Shown one piece after another: positions 24,614 to 35,484 of a DNA stretch of 37,819 nt (position 1 is its first letter; every line of letters begins with the position of its first letter). The notes beneath the pieces are model-generated. The model did not search any database. It was not told where the DNA came from and saw only the letters and a list, made by a program, of their open reading frames with translations. Made by a program: the position numbers and the translations under genes. This stretch comes from Halobacteriales archaeon QS_1_68_20 (GTDB taxonomy: Archaea; Halobacteriota; Halobacteria; Halobacteriales; PXRE01), in contig PXRE01000021.1 of NCBI GenBank assembly GCA_003021085.1, positions 1 through 37,819 on the forward strand. The letters are read 5' to 3'.

Positions 24614-25366
24614 GTGACGTACGTCGGCGTCGACTGGGCGGGCGGGACCTGGGTCGTGGTCGCGGCGACCGACGGGGGCGCGACGGTGACGACGCAACCG
24701 TCGATGCTGGCCGTCTGGTACGAGCACCACGACGCGGCGGCCATCCTCGTCGACGTGCCGATCGGCCTCCCGGAGGACGGCCCCCGCGAGTGTGACGTCG
24801 CGGCCCGCGAGATACTCGGCGCCCGGGGTAGCACCGTCTTCTCGGTCCCGGCCCGGGCCGCAGTGGTGGCAGGCGATTACGAGCGTGCCGTCGAAGCGAA
24901 CGAGGTGGCCGGATGCGGCGGCCTCGGCAGTCAGAGCTGGGGACTGGTCCCGAGGATCAGTGAGGTGGACGTCTTCCTCCGGACGGTCGACGAGGCCCGG
25001 GCGGTCGTCTACGAGAGCCACCCGGAGGTGTGCTTCGCCACCCTGGCCGGCGAACAACTGCCGAAGAAGGACACCGACGTGGGATTCGAGCGGCGACTCG
25101 ACGTGCTGGCGGACGTCGACCCGGCCGTGGGCAGGGACGTCCGCGAGTTCACCGACCGGCGGCGCGACGGGAACGCCGAGTGGCACCACCGGATCCGGGC
25201 GGGACGGCTGGACGACGTCCTCGACGCGGCGGTGCTGGCGGTGACAGGCAAGCGAATCGGGCTGTCGCGGCGAGGAGACGGTTCCTACCCGGCGCTCCCG
25301 GCCGGAGACGACCCGCCCCAGGATGGCGAAGGTTTGCCCATGGAAATCGTGTATCCGGGCGAGTGA
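24614..25366 (+). CDS. DUF429-family protein, probable RNase H-fold nuclease-like
   Basis: The 250-residue protein starts at GTG with TYVGVDWAGGTWVVVAATD, the first acidic strand of the DUF429 family. It continues with AILVDVPIGLPEDGPRECDV and VYESHPEVCFATLAGEQLPKK, which are signatures of that family. The C-terminal DDVLDAAVLAVTGKR carries a further conserved Asp pair. The fold is thought to be RNase H-like; no reaction is established. The start lies 58 bp after the reductase, so the two may be co-transcribed. Confidence 0.8.
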   Translation: MTYVGVDWAGGTWVVVAATDGGATVTTQPSMLAVWYEHHDAAAILVDVPIGLPEDGPRECDVAAREILGARGSTVFSVPARAAVVAGDYERAVEANEVAGCGGLGSQSWGLVPRISEVDVFLRTVDEARAVVYESHPEVCFATLAGEQLPKKDTDVGFERRLDVLADVDPAVGRDVREFTDRRRDGNAEWHHRIRAGRLDDVLDAAVLAVTGKRIGLSRRGDGSYPALPAGDDPPQDGEGLPMEIVYPGE

Positions 25367-25454
25367 CGTTCCAGGGGCCGCTTCGCCGGGGGTTCCCTGG
25401 CAGGTGACCCTGCGGCGGTGCCCACGTGGGACGGCGTCGCACCTCCCGGGGAGT

Positions 25455-26105
25455 TCAGCCGTTCCACTGCTTCTGGCGGTACGCCATCTCCCAGAACTGG
25501 TACTCCAGCCTGGCGCTCCGCAGGAACGCCTCGCGCATCGCCTCGCGCTCGCCCGGGTAGCGGTCGCCACGGCGGTCGACGAACTCCCGCATCCAGGCCA
25601 CGGCCTCGCGGAACTCGTCGCTGGTGTACTTCTCGACGAACGGGGTGTACCGGTGTTCGCCGTCGGCGATCTCGGCCATGTGCTCGGCGACGTCGAGGTA
25701 GCCCTGGCCGCAGGGGTAGATTGCGGCGCTGATCTCCGCCAGCGACCCCTCGTGGGCCGTCCGGAGCAGGTCGTTCGTGTAGGCGACGCAGGTCGGCGCC
25801 TTCTCGACGGACTCCAGCTCCTCCCGGGAGATGCCGTAGTCGGCGGCGAACTCCCGGTGGAGGTCCATCTCGTCGTCCAGGATCTCGTGGGCCACGCCGA
25901 GCAGGTGCGTCATCGTCTCCTCGTCGCGCGCTTTCGCCCCGGCGACGGCGAACACCCGCGCGTAATCCAGCAGGTACTGGTAGTCCTGGCGCACCCACGT
26001 CAGGAACGCCGCCTCGTCGAGCGTTCCTTCCGCGAGTTCGACGACGAACGGGTGTTCCTTCTGGGCCGCCCAGAGCGATTCCCCCTCTTCCAGGAGTCGG
26101 TCGCT
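25455..26105 (-). pseudogene. tenA: TenA-family thiaminase II without a recognisable start codon
   Basis: The readable protein begins SDRLLEEGESLWAAQKEHP near 26105 and ends QFWEMAYRQKQWNG, covering essentially the whole TenA fold. TenA hydrolyses degraded thiamine or aminopyrimidines to salvage HMP. Visible features are QDYQYLLDYARVFAVAGAKA, DEEMDLHREFAADYGIS and YPCGQGYLDVAEHM, which holds the catalytic Cys. Upstream, the codons in frame are TAA, ATA, AGC, so no ATG, GTG or TTG precedes the first conserved residues. An ATG 12 bp away is in another frame. Translation could begin only at an internal GTG (25994), losing the first 37 residues, or at an unusual codon. Mutation or sequence error are both possible. 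Confidence 0.7.
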
Positions 26106-26247
26106 TATTTATCATCGTCCGCACACGCGCGAGCGCGAGTGGGTTATAATCTAGTGGTACAATCTGGTTATCAGCGGGTTCGACTGTGAGTGGGGTCGTC
26201 GCCCAGATCTGAAGGGAGGGGATGCGGCGATGGGAGAAGGACCGACG

Positions 26248-27201
26248 TCACACCGGGAGTAATGGGCCGAACACCGCGAGAACGACGGCGACGACGGCGA
26301 ACGCGCCGGCGGCGTTCACGACCGCGCGCCTGGTCCGCCCGGACAGGGGCGCGTCGGCCCGGTCGGCCAGCGCCGCCAGCGACAGCGAGCGGACGCGGCC
26401 GCCGTCCAGCACGGACACCGGGAGCGCGTTCAGCAGTCCGACGTTCGCGCTCAACAGCGCGGTCCAGAACGCCAGGTTCGTCACCGGCCCGAGCGCGGCC
26501 ACCGCGGCCGGCGTCGGCGGCCCGCCGCCGGTCAGCGCCCACCCGAAGTACGTCAGGTAGGCGTCCATCGGAGACGCAGTGACCGGTGCCAGCAACACGA
26601 GGAAAGCCACGCCGGCCAGCACCAGGTTGTTCGCCACAGCGGCGGCGTAGACTCGCAGGCGCGCCCGCCGCGGGGCGTCGTCGAGTTCGTCGCCCGTGAG
26701 GACGTAGGCCGCCAGCGGGACGACGCCGAACAGGAGTGCGACCCCCCACTCCCGGACGGGGACGCCGGCCCGCCGGCAGGCGACGGCGTGGCCGCCCTCG
26801 TGGACGACGGTTGCGGCGACCAGCGCGGCGACGACGTAGCCCGCCGCCGCGACGGGTATGAACTCGTTCAGCCCCGGGATGGCGACGGTGTTGGCGGGTT
26901 CGTTCAGCGCGGTCGCCCGGTCGCGGCCGAGCGCGACGACGGCCCCGGCGGTGACCAGTGCGAGGGCCGCGGCCTGGACGGCGAGGGTGAGCGCGATTGC
27001 GAGGTCGCCCCACCGGACCCAGCACGGCCGGTCCGCGAGGGCGTCGAGGCGGTCGCTCCCGCGAGTGGTGTGGAGATAGAGGACGCCCGCGCCGACCTTG
27101 AGGGGCCTGGGGAGGGCGGCGTTCAGGCGGCGTTCGAGGGCCTCGACGCGGCGCTGGAGGCCGTCGAACCGGTCGCGGCGGTCCTCGGTCCCCCGTTCCA
27201 T
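26248..27201 (-). CDS. M50-family site-2 protease-like metalloprotease
   Basis: The 317-residue integral membrane protein has the zinc site HEGGHAVACRR (HExxH variant, about 134-138). The third ligand segment is LLNALPVSVLDGGRV (about 252-266). At least six hydrophobic helices surround these. The first 30 residues (EDRRDRFDGLQRRVEALERR) form a coiled-coil tail on the cytoplasmic side. Site-2 proteases cut substrates within the membrane, typically to release regulators. No candidate substrate is next to it. It ends about 140 bp from the tenA 5' end. Confidence 0.87.
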   Translation of the reverse strand: MERGTEDRRDRFDGLQRRVEALERRLNAALPRPLKVGAGVLYLHTTRGSDRLDALADRPCWVRWGDLAIALTLAVQAAALALVTAGAVVALGRDRATALNEPANTVAIPGLNEFIPVAAAGYVVAALVAATVVHEGGHAVACRRAGVPVREWGVALLFGVVPLAAYVLTGDELDDAPRRARLRVYAAAVANNLVLAGVAFLVLLAPVTASPMDAYLTYFGWALTGGGPPTPAAVAALGPVTNLAFWTALLSANVGLLNALPVSVLDGGRVRSLSLAALADRADAPLSGRTRRAVVNAAGAFAVVAVVLAVFGPLLPV

Positions 27202-27265
27202 GGCGACTGCTGACCGCCGGATGGGACGTAAGCGTTCCGTCCCGGTGGACCGGTCCGCCGGAGAA

Positions 27266-28351
27266 TCAGTCCAGCACCTCGGCCAGCGCGTCCATCGTCC
27301 GCTCGACCTTCTCGACGTCCGCGTTGTACCCCATGTGCCCGACCCGCAGCAGGTCGTCGGCGTACTCGCCCAGACTCGTCGCCAGCACGACGCCGTGTTC
27401 GGACTGGAGGCGCTGTTGCAACTCCCCGGCGTTCCCGTCGACCTCGAACGCGGTGACGGTCGGCGAGGCGAACGCCTCGTCCGGGAACGGTTCGAGTCCG
27501 AGGTCCCGGCCCAGTTCCCGGCACCGCTCGGCCGCCCGTTCGTGGCGGTCGTGGACGGTCTCCAGGCCCTCGTCGAGCAGGCGATCCAGCGAGGCGTCCA
27601 GCGCGTAGAGGTTCGACGTGAGGTGGGTGTACGGCAGTAGCGCGGGGGCGTCCGAGAGGTCGGGATCCAGCCAGGGTTCGAGGCTGGTGTAGAAGGTGTC
27701 CTGCTCGACGGATTCGATCCGGTCGGCGGCCCGGTCGCTCACCGAGACGGTGGTCAGGCCGGGCGGCGAACTGAGGCACTTCTGGGAGGCGCCCAGGCAG
27801 AGGTCGACGTCCTCGACGGGGACGGGCGCTCCGCCGAGCGAGGAGACGGCGTCGACCACCGTGAGGACGCCCGCCTCCTGCAGGACCTCCAGTACGGGAC
27901 CGAGGTCGTTGAGCAGGCCGGTCGGGGTCTCGCAGTGGACCATCGTCGCCGCGGCGAAGTCGCCCTCCTCGATGCGGGTCTTCACGGCCTCGACGTCGAA
28001 CCCCCACCGGGCGTCGGTCTCGTGGACGGTCGCGTCCCCGCCGTGCATCTCGACGAAGTCCGCGAACCCCGCGCCGTAGACGCCGTTGGCGAGACACAGC
28101 ACCTCGTCGCCGGGTTCCAAAATCGAGGCGACGGCGGCCTCCAGGCCGAGGATGCCTTCGCCGCCGAGGACCAGCACCTCGTCGTCGGTGTCGTACAGCG
28201 TCGCGACTTTCTCCAGTAACGACCGGTAGAACTCGGTGAACTCGGCCTCGACGTCCGGGTTCGGGGTCGGTCGAGCCATCGCCGCCCGCACGTCGGGCGG
28301 GACGGCCGTCGGGCCGGACGTCATCAGGAGGTCCTCGCGTTCGTCGACCAT
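27266..28351 (-). CDS. Class V (alanine-glyoxylate type) aminotransferase
   Basis: The 361-residue protein is a fold-type I PLP enzyme of the serine-pyruvate/alanine-glyoxylate family. The Schiff-base Lys is Lys191 in DLCLGASQKCLSSPPG. The PLP-binding loop is VLGGEGILGLEAAV, and VVDAVSSLGG supplies the Asp contacting the pyridine ring. LLMTSGPTAVPPDV near the start is the usual N-terminus. An upstream TTTTAG box about 27 bp from the ATG suggests leaderless transcription. Preferred substrates (alanine, serine, phosphonopyruvate or others) cannot be settled from sequence. Confidence 0.9.
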   Translation of the reverse strand: MVDEREDLLMTSGPTAVPPDVRAAMARPTPNPDVEAEFTEFYRSLLEKVATLYDTDDEVLVLGGEGILGLEAAVASILEPGDEVLCLANGVYGAGFADFVEMHGGDATVHETDARWGFDVEAVKTRIEEGDFAAATMVHCETPTGLLNDLGPVLEVLQEAGVLTVVDAVSSLGGAPVPVEDVDLCLGASQKCLSSPPGLTTVSVSDRAADRIESVEQDTFYTSLEPWLDPDLSDAPALLPYTHLTSNLYALDASLDRLLDEGLETVHDRHERAAERCRELGRDLGLEPFPDEAFASPTVTAFEVDGNAGELQQRLQSEHGVVLATSLGEYADDLLRVGHMGYNADVEKVERTMDALAEVLD

Positions 28352-28509
28352 GTCGGAGTCGTGGTCGGGAACGGTACTAAAAGCAAGCCCCGCGGCGAGC
28401 GGGGCCGTCGGTGCGCCGGAGTCGAATCGCCGGGGCCGGTCCGCCGGCAGGGCCGGGGAGACCGGCCGACGATCTGTCGGCAAATCGACCGGCGGTGCAC
28501 GTCTTACCC

Positions 28510-29043
28510 GTGCGTAGCACCCGGTTCCGGTGTGTCCGCCACCCCACCAGAGAGCGACTCGAACGGCGAATCGGGGAGGAACCGACCCCACGGATCACCG
28601 GGACGACCGCATTCCGCGTCGGGCGCGTCCTGCTCGGGGGCGTGCTCGCGTTCATGGCGATGGACAGCCTCCGGAACAGCGAGCAGATGGTCGGCTACGC
28701 CCGTTCGAAGGGAGCGCCGTTCCCGGAGATCCCGGTCCCCGCGGTCAGCGGTCCGCTCCTGTCGGGCGGCGTCGGCATCGCCCTCTGGCGGTACCCCCGC
28801 GCCGCCGCGGCTGCCGCCGCCACCTTCTTCGTCGCCGCCGTGGTCCAGCGGGTACGTCGAGGTCATGACCGCGCCGCCGCGGCTGCCGCCGCCACCTTCT
28901 TCGTCAGCGTGACCCCGGTGATGCAGGACTTCTGGAACCTGGACGACCCCGAACAGCGCCAGCAACAGATGATCCACCTCCTGAAGAACGTCGCGTTGCT
29001 CGGTGCGACGCTCGCGACGTTCGCCCTCGGCCGCGAGGAGTAG
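28510..29043 (+). CDS. DoxX-family membrane protein with an in-frame 24-residue duplication
   Basis: A DoxX-like protein of about 177 residues. Core motifs are RVGRVLLGGVLAFMAMD, SEQMVGYARSKGAPFP, GGVGIALWRYPR and TPVMQDFWNLDDPEQRQQQM, then a final helix. The sequence RAAAAAAATFFV appears twice, 24 residues apart, because of a 72-bp duplication, so this protein has an extra half-helix compared with its relatives. The start is uncertain: no ATG lies before the first helix, and I chose the GTG at 28510. The function of this branch is unknown; DoxX proteins accompany redox and sulfur enzymes. Confidence 0.65.
   Translation: MRSTRFRCVRHPTRERLERRIGEEPTPRITGTTAFRVGRVLLGGVLAFMAMDSLRNSEQMVGYARSKGAPFPEIPVPAVSGPLLSGGVGIALWRYPRAAAAAAATFFVAAVVQRVRRGHDRAAAAAAATFFVSVTPVMQDFWNLDDPEQRQQQMIHLLKNVALLGATLATFALGREE
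28798..28905 (+). repeat. 72-bp in-frame tandem duplication
   Basis: A 36-base sequence at 28798-28833 recurs exactly at 28870-28905. The 72-bp period keeps the reading frame and inserts 24 residues. The identity of the copies points to a recent event. Confidence 0.85.
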
Positions 29044-29637
29044 TCAGTCGTCGCCGCCGGCCGCGTCCGGTTGACCCCCTGGGCGATCACCGCGAGCGCG
29101 GCGGCGTACACCAGCGGGACCGCGATGCCCACCGCCGGCGCCGACGGGTCGTCGACGAACAGCCGGACGACCGGCTCGGCGAACGCGATCACGACCACGG
29201 CCCCGAGCGCGTCGGTGGCGACCGCGACCCGGGTGATCTCTCGCCCGTAGGCCTCGGCGGCTCCCTCGTCGTCGGCCCCCTGCGACTGGCCGACCAGGCT
29301 ACTGGCCGCCAGCCCGTACCCCCAGCCCGGCGTGCTCAACAGCATCCAGATCCGGCGGGCGACGACGTAGGCCGCGACGGTCGCCTGGCCGAAGACCGCC
29401 ACCAGCGCCAGCATCGGGAACCGCGGGACCGTCCACACCAGGTTCCGCCCCACGACGGGCGTGCTGATCTCCACGGGGTCGCGGATGGTCCCCAGGTCGA
29501 GGTACCGTCCGCGGGCGGCGACCGTGACAGGAAACCTTCCGACGCCGGGCGCGGTCGGCGTCGACCACGTCGAAACGGGCGAGCGCCAGGCCGACGCCGA
29601 GCAGGACCTGCCTGACCGGGTTCGGGACGCGAGCCAT
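29044..29637 (-). pseudogene. Remnant of a MATE-family multidrug efflux protein
   Basis: Three pieces of a MATE transporter are recognisable. First is an N-terminus (MARVPNPVRQVLLGVGLALA) at 29637. Second, in another frame, is a middle portion: TPVVGRNLVWTVPRFPML, ATVAAYVVARRIWMLL and WGYGLAASSLVGQSQGADDE. Third is an end at about FVDDPSAPAVG and VYAAALAVIAQGVNR, where the match stops. Only about 190 of some 470 residues are left and most helices are missing, so it cannot transport. The C-terminus is cut next to the stop of the convergent DoxX gene. Confidence 0.65.
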
Positions 29638-29731
29638 CGGGTCGGTTGCCAGTTGGCCGACCGCGCTCTAAGGCCCTGGTCACCCGAAAATTCGCGGCTC
29701 CGGCCGGGGGCTGGCCGTTCCCCCGGCTATG

Positions 29732-29762
29732 TATGAAAATATGCGAATATATCCATATACGG
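29732..29762. repeat. Nested AT-rich palindrome, copy B
   Basis: This matches 16302-16332 at 27 of 31 positions. It lies about 95 bp upstream of the MATE remnant and about 35 bp beyond the halocyanin stop. The palindromic arms are less perfect than in copy A, with ATCCATATA in place of ATTCATATA. Confidence 0.5.
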
Positions 29763-29797
29763 TCCGGAACCGCAGGAGGAGGCCGCCGGGGGCGGAG

Positions 29798-30301
29798 TTA
29801 CTCGACGTAGACGACGCCTTTCATCCCGGACGTCTCGTGGGGGTCGCAGTAGTACTCGTAGGTGCCGGACTCCTCGAAGGTGTACTCGAAGGTGTGGCCC
29901 TCGTCGCCGGAGAACTCGCTCTCGAACGCGTCGTCGCGGCTGACGACGTTGTGGCTCCCGCCGTCGCCGGTCCACTCCCAGGTGACGGTCGTCCCCGTCG
30001 AGACGGCGATGGCGGCGGGTTCGAACGCCAGGCCCTCGCCGCCACCGACCTTCACGGTCGGGTCGCTCTCGTCGCGGTAGTCGGCGGTCCCCTTGTAGGC
30101 GTTGGCGTCGCCGAACCAGTCGCTGTAGTCGGGTTCGTCGTCGAGGTAGTTCCCACCCCCACCGTTGTCGGTACTCCCGTCGTCGGTATCTCCGGGTTCG
30201 TCGCTTCCGTCGCCGCCGCCGGTACAACCGGCGAGCGCGACCGCACTCGCGGCGCCCGCCGTGGTCAGGAACGTCCGCCTGTCGAGATCGTTCGGTGCCA
30301 T
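29798..30301 (-). CDS. Halocyanin-like type I copper protein, Tat-exported lipoprotein
   Basis: The 167-residue protein begins MAPNDLDRRTFLTTAGAAS, a twin-arginine signal, followed by the lipobox VALAGC, so it should be exported folded and lipid-anchored. A Gly/Asp/Ser linker (about 33-58) precedes a plastocyanin-like domain. The copper ligands are visible: His in GGSHNVV, then Cys and His in YYCDPHETSG and Met in GMKG. It probably carries electrons at the outer membrane face. The stop is 35 bp from the AT-rich palindrome, and a DoxX-type gene lies upstream on the same strand. Confidence 0.92.
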   Translation of the reverse strand: MAPNDLDRRTFLTTAGAASAVALAGCTGGGDGSDEPGDTDDGSTDNGGGGNYLDDEPDYSDWFGDANAYKGTADYRDESDPTVKVGGGEGLAFEPAAIAVSTGTTVTWEWTGDGGSHNVVSRDDAFESEFSGDEGHTFEYTFEESGTYEYYCDPHETSGMKGVVYVE

Positions 30302-30510
30302 CACGCTCGACTGTTGGCACTCCACTCAAAAGACCCCGGAGCAGAGTCCCATCCGCTGGTAACGGTGACGAACGTGTTCGGTTTTGGGGCTGGATGCTGG
30401 TCGAAGCGGCGGGTGGCGAACCGGTGCGAAAATACGTCGACGGGAGAGTCCGATGCGACGTGGGGCCGTCACGCCGTCTCGACCGTCCCGCCGTGAGTGT
30501 CAGTCGGCGG

Positions 30511-31041
30511 TCAGCCCAGCAGGTACCGCAATCGGGGGTACCGCTGGACGAGGTCGGTCCCCTCGAGGTAGCCGTCAAGCCCGAGGACGTGGCCGGCGCC
30601 GAGCGCGCCCAGGCCGAACAGCAACAGGGCGTAGACGACGTGGGAGTCGATGACCAGGCCGTTCTCCAGCGGGAGGTTGGCCGCCCAGTAGAACGCCATG
30701 ATCACGGCGCCCCAGAGGGCCGCCCAGCGCACCAGCGCGCCGACCAGCAGGGCGAGGCCGACCAGCGTGAGGCCCCAGGCGTTCAGCGGGTCGATCAGCC
30801 ACAGCCAGTCGCTGGCCATGGTCGCCCAGACGCCGCCGAAGGGGTTACCCTCGGGGATGGCGTGCAGCAGGAACCCCTCGGCGGTCCACGCCGGGTCCAG
30901 CACCTTCGTGATCCCGGCGTAGAAGAACGTCCACCCCATCACCAGCCGCAGGGCCAGCAGCGCGTACCCGACGCCGTCCGCGGAGTACTCGAACCGGACG
31001 TTGCGACCGAAGATCTCGGTCTCCATCTCGCGGGTTGCCAT
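30511..31041 (-). CDS. DoxX-family membrane protein
   Basis: The 176-residue protein has four or five hydrophobic helices. The first has the DoxX sequence ALLALRLVMGWTFFYAGITK, followed by VLDPAWTAEGFLLHAIPEGN. GLTLVGLALLVGALVRWAALWG and NGLVIDSHVVYALLLF are typical for TQO small subunit/DoxD-like proteins linked to thiosulfate:quinone chemistry. Whether this member does that is not known. A halocyanin, an electron carrier, follows about 210 bp downstream on the same strand, so a joint redox role is possible but only inferred. Confidence 0.87.
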   Translation of the reverse strand: MATREMETEIFGRNVRFEYSADGVGYALLALRLVMGWTFFYAGITKVLDPAWTAEGFLLHAIPEGNPFGGVWATMASDWLWLIDPLNAWGLTLVGLALLVGALVRWAALWGAVIMAFYWAANLPLENGLVIDSHVVYALLLFGLGALGAGHVLGLDGYLEGTDLVQRYPRLRYLLG

Positions 31042-31308
31042 GGTCGGTCACCTCTACAGGTGGAGGTTGACCGGCCACCCCCTTCAACCGGGAGCGCGGT
31101 TCTCATTCACTGGGAAAGCCATCCGTTCGGCTCAAATGGCCGCCGCGGATTGCCCCGGACGTGGCAGGTGGTCCCGCGGTCGACCGTTCCGGTCCACGCG
31201 GTTCCGGTCCCCGGCGACGGGCGAACCAACAGCTGATCGTCCGGACGCGGCGACCGAACGGACGGCCGAAGCCGCCGCGACGGCGCCGCTGGCCCCGTCA
31301 GCGGCCGT

Positions 31309-32043
31309 TCAGAGCTGTTCGTCGATGAGGGAGCTGATCTGGTCCGCGACGACGTCGGGGTCCGTCGAGTCGACGGTCACCCGGTGGTGGCTCTCGTCGC
31401 TACCGAACAGCGACCCACCCCGCTTGTCGACTTCGACGACCACGCTCAGGCCGTCACCCTGCCGGGACGGGAACAGCTCGATCTCGTCGAGCTCGCCCGC
31501 GTACGGGCCGCTGGTCGGCTTGTACTCCAGTTCCTGGGCGAAGGTTTGCGGCCCGAAACTCGAGGCCTTGACGTTGTCGACGCTCCGCTGGGCGAACCCG
31601 AGGGACTCGACCGCCTCGACCAGCGCCGAGTAGTACGGCCCCGGTTGCACCTCCAGGTGGTCCTCGTCGGTGGGATCGAGCGACCAGTCGATGTCCAGTC
31701 CCGTGGCGACCCACACCTGGGTCTTCCCGATGGTGGGCGGGGTCGACTCGGGGACGTGGATCTCGCCGCCGTCGATGGTCATCTCTTCGCCGGCCTCGAT
31801 GGTGAAGCCGTCCGTGAGTTCGGTTTCCAGCAGGGTCTCGTTGTGGTAGCTGGTACCCTCGTCGGTCTCGACCTCGTAGCGGGTCATCACGGCCAGTTCG
31901 ATCTCGTCGACCTCCTGGTCCGCGGAGCCGCCCTCGACTTCGACGTGGGCCTCGATGGTGTCGCCGGGCTGTACCGTGTCCGAGTGCAGGATCGTGTCGA
32001 CCTCGGCCGAACCGATGCCGATTCTGGAGAGGAACTTCCCCAT
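31309..32043 (-). CDS. SpoOM/arrestin-like (sporulation-control) family protein
   Basis: The 244-residue protein has the SpoOM N-terminus GKFLSRIGIGSAEVDTILHS and TVQPGDTIEAHVEVEGGSAD, with the arrestin-like beta sandwich. It then has EIELAVMTRYEVETDEGTSY, FTIEAGEEMTIDG and FPSRQGDGLSVVVEVDKRGG. In bacteria relatives affect stress and sporulation; in archaea the role is unknown. It is cytoplasmic and acidic. The AATTATAAG box on the minus strand about 25-30 bp upstream supports the ATG at 32043 with a leaderless transcript. It is divergent from mutL. Confidence 0.87.
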   Translation of the reverse strand: MGKFLSRIGIGSAEVDTILHSDTVQPGDTIEAHVEVEGGSADQEVDEIELAVMTRYEVETDEGTSYHNETLLETELTDGFTIEAGEEMTIDGGEIHVPESTPPTIGKTQVWVATGLDIDWSLDPTDEDHLEVQPGPYYSALVEAVESLGFAQRSVDNVKASSFGPQTFAQELEYKPTSGPYAGELDEIELFPSRQGDGLSVVVEVDKRGGSLFGSDESHHRVTVDSTDPDVVADQISSLIDEQL

Positions 32044-32202
32044 GCTTACCCCCTCCATTGTGATGGGACTTATAATTACGGTGGAGCCACGACGGAACCC
32101 CGGACGTTTTGGGGGCCCGGCCCCTGCCGTACGCCATGGACGAGACGGGGGATGCGACGGGCGTACGGACGATACCAGACCCCGGCGAACGGGAGGGAAC
32201 CG

Positions 32203-34200
<1,998 letters not shown>

Positions 34201-34352
34201 CCCCTGAGAAGTTGATGAATCGTGGAGGTATTGTTACTGCTCCGTGTTCCGGTTCTTCGTTCGATAGCGACGCCAGTCTAGGATATTTGCCGTGATGAGT
34301 CGAATCCAAGACGATGAAAGTTCTTTTCCCCTTTGAACCAAAGATAACAACA

Positions 34353-34844
34353 ATGTCCCTCCAGTATCGGTCCTCGTTTGAGTGGGTAGCACTTGCTCTC
34401 GGAGGTGTAATGGTACTCGTTGGAACGTCGTTAGACTGGATCGTAGTCAGCCCGAGTCACACTGGCCCAGCAGGATGGGGTGCAGGCTGGGAACATCTAC
34501 ACGACGGCGGTATTGAAGGAGTCGATCTCTTGATACTTGTATCGATCGCAATTGGACTAGGGGGATACGCCGCCACCTCTCAAAGATGGCTCAGAGGCAG
34601 TTTGCTTGTAGGTGGTTCAGCTATTTCTCTGGCTATAACCATCCTTATAATGAAAGATACATTGGATCCCTCACTAATGGTATTTCTACGGCTGGACCTT
34701 GAAGGCGTCAAACAAGTCCCTGGAATTGGGTACTATCTTACTCTTGCAGGAGAACTGATAGTTTTCATGACTGGATTGGGGGAATTATATGAAACGGATT
34801 ATAAGGCATATATAGTTAGAGGTCGAGCCTATATTAAAAAGTAG
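34353..34844 (+). CDS. AT-rich hypothetical membrane protein within the mutL insert
   Basis: The 163-residue protein (from MSLQYRSSFEWVALALGG) has four hydrophobic stretches: WVALALGGVMVLVGTSL, VDLLILVSIAIGLGG, LLVGGSAISLAITILIM and YYLTLAGELIVFMTGLG. It ends in a basic tail (YKAYIVRGRAYIKK). Codons use far more A and T than its surroundings, and it lacks the acidic surplus of haloarchaeal proteins, so it was recently transferred. A longer start at 34314 is possible. I do not recognise the family. Confidence 0.6.
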   Translation: MSLQYRSSFEWVALALGGVMVLVGTSLDWIVVSPSHTGPAGWGAGWEHLHDGGIEGVDLLILVSIAIGLGGYAATSQRWLRGSLLVGGSAISLAITILIMKDTLDPSLMVFLRLDLEGVKQVPGIGYYLTLAGELIVFMTGLGELYETDYKAYIVRGRAYIKK

Positions 34845-34879
34845 TTAGATCGCCGATAGCATATAGACAAAATATTAAA

Positions 34880-35180
34880 GTGAAAAAGGACAGGAGCTTC
34901 GTAAAATCACTTGCTGCATTTGGTGTCACCGGACAAACATTGCAGAATATTACCAAAGATCGGTTTAAGGAACTCGTTAGTGATATTGAAAAAGAAGTTC
35001 CTTATATCGCCTTTTGGCGGGGAACCAGGGATGAAAACGGTTCCCCCACCATGGAACCAATTTACGATACATGGGAACGTGATCGGTGGGCAATTATAAA
35101 GGGAACTGAAAAAGCTGCAGACCAAATACGGCATAAAATTTTTAGGGAATTAAATTCAAACCTTATTTTTGTTATATCGT
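34880..35180 (+). pseudogene. Truncated AT-rich ORF ending at the insert's right junction
   Basis: From a GTG at 34880 the readable protein has 100 residues: MKKDRSFVKSLAAFGVTGQT, DRFKELVSDIEKEVPYIAFW, YDTWERDRWAIIKGTEKAAD, and an end at SNLIFVISS. Beyond about 35180 the frame runs into native mutL DNA in the wrong frame (to 35239), so the true C-terminus is lost. Composition is basic and AT-rich, unlike any native gene here. No family recognised. Confidence 0.55.
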
Positions 35181-35184
35181 CTCC

Positions 35185-35415
35185 GTGGAGGCCCGCGCCG
35201 ACGACCTGCTGGCGGACCTGGCGTGTTACCCCTCCGTGACGGGCAACACCTCGCTGTCGGAGGGGTCGGTGCTGGACCTCCTGTCGGCGCTGGACGACTG
35301 CGAGAACCCCTACGCCTGCCCGCACGGCCGGCCCGTGCTGATCCACGTCGACGACGACGAACTGGACGAGCGGTTCGAGCGGGACTACCCGGGTCATACG
35401 GGGCGGCGCGAGTGA
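35185..35415 (+). pseudogene. mutL: Displaced 3' end of the original mutL
   Basis: The 76 codons encode the last MutL helices, ending ERDYPGHTGRRE. By hand alignment 58 of the first 71 residues match the end of the hybrid MutL (for example SALDDCENP[WY]ACPHGRP). DNA is native GC-rich. It has no promoter or ATP-binding part and should be non-functional. The same GAAGTTGAT follows both copies a short distance after their ends (34208-34216 and 35446-35454), which hints that the two shared a downstream flank. Confidence 0.85.
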
Positions 35416-35484
35416 GCGCCGGATCCGGGACGAGGCCCGCCCCCGGGAAGTTGATTTAATTACCTCCCGGTTCAAAGGCCGGCT

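Noticed and set aside
24131..25570. A 479-residue minus-strand frame
   Set aside because: Antisense to the aldo/keto reductase and DUF429 genes with low-complexity composition.
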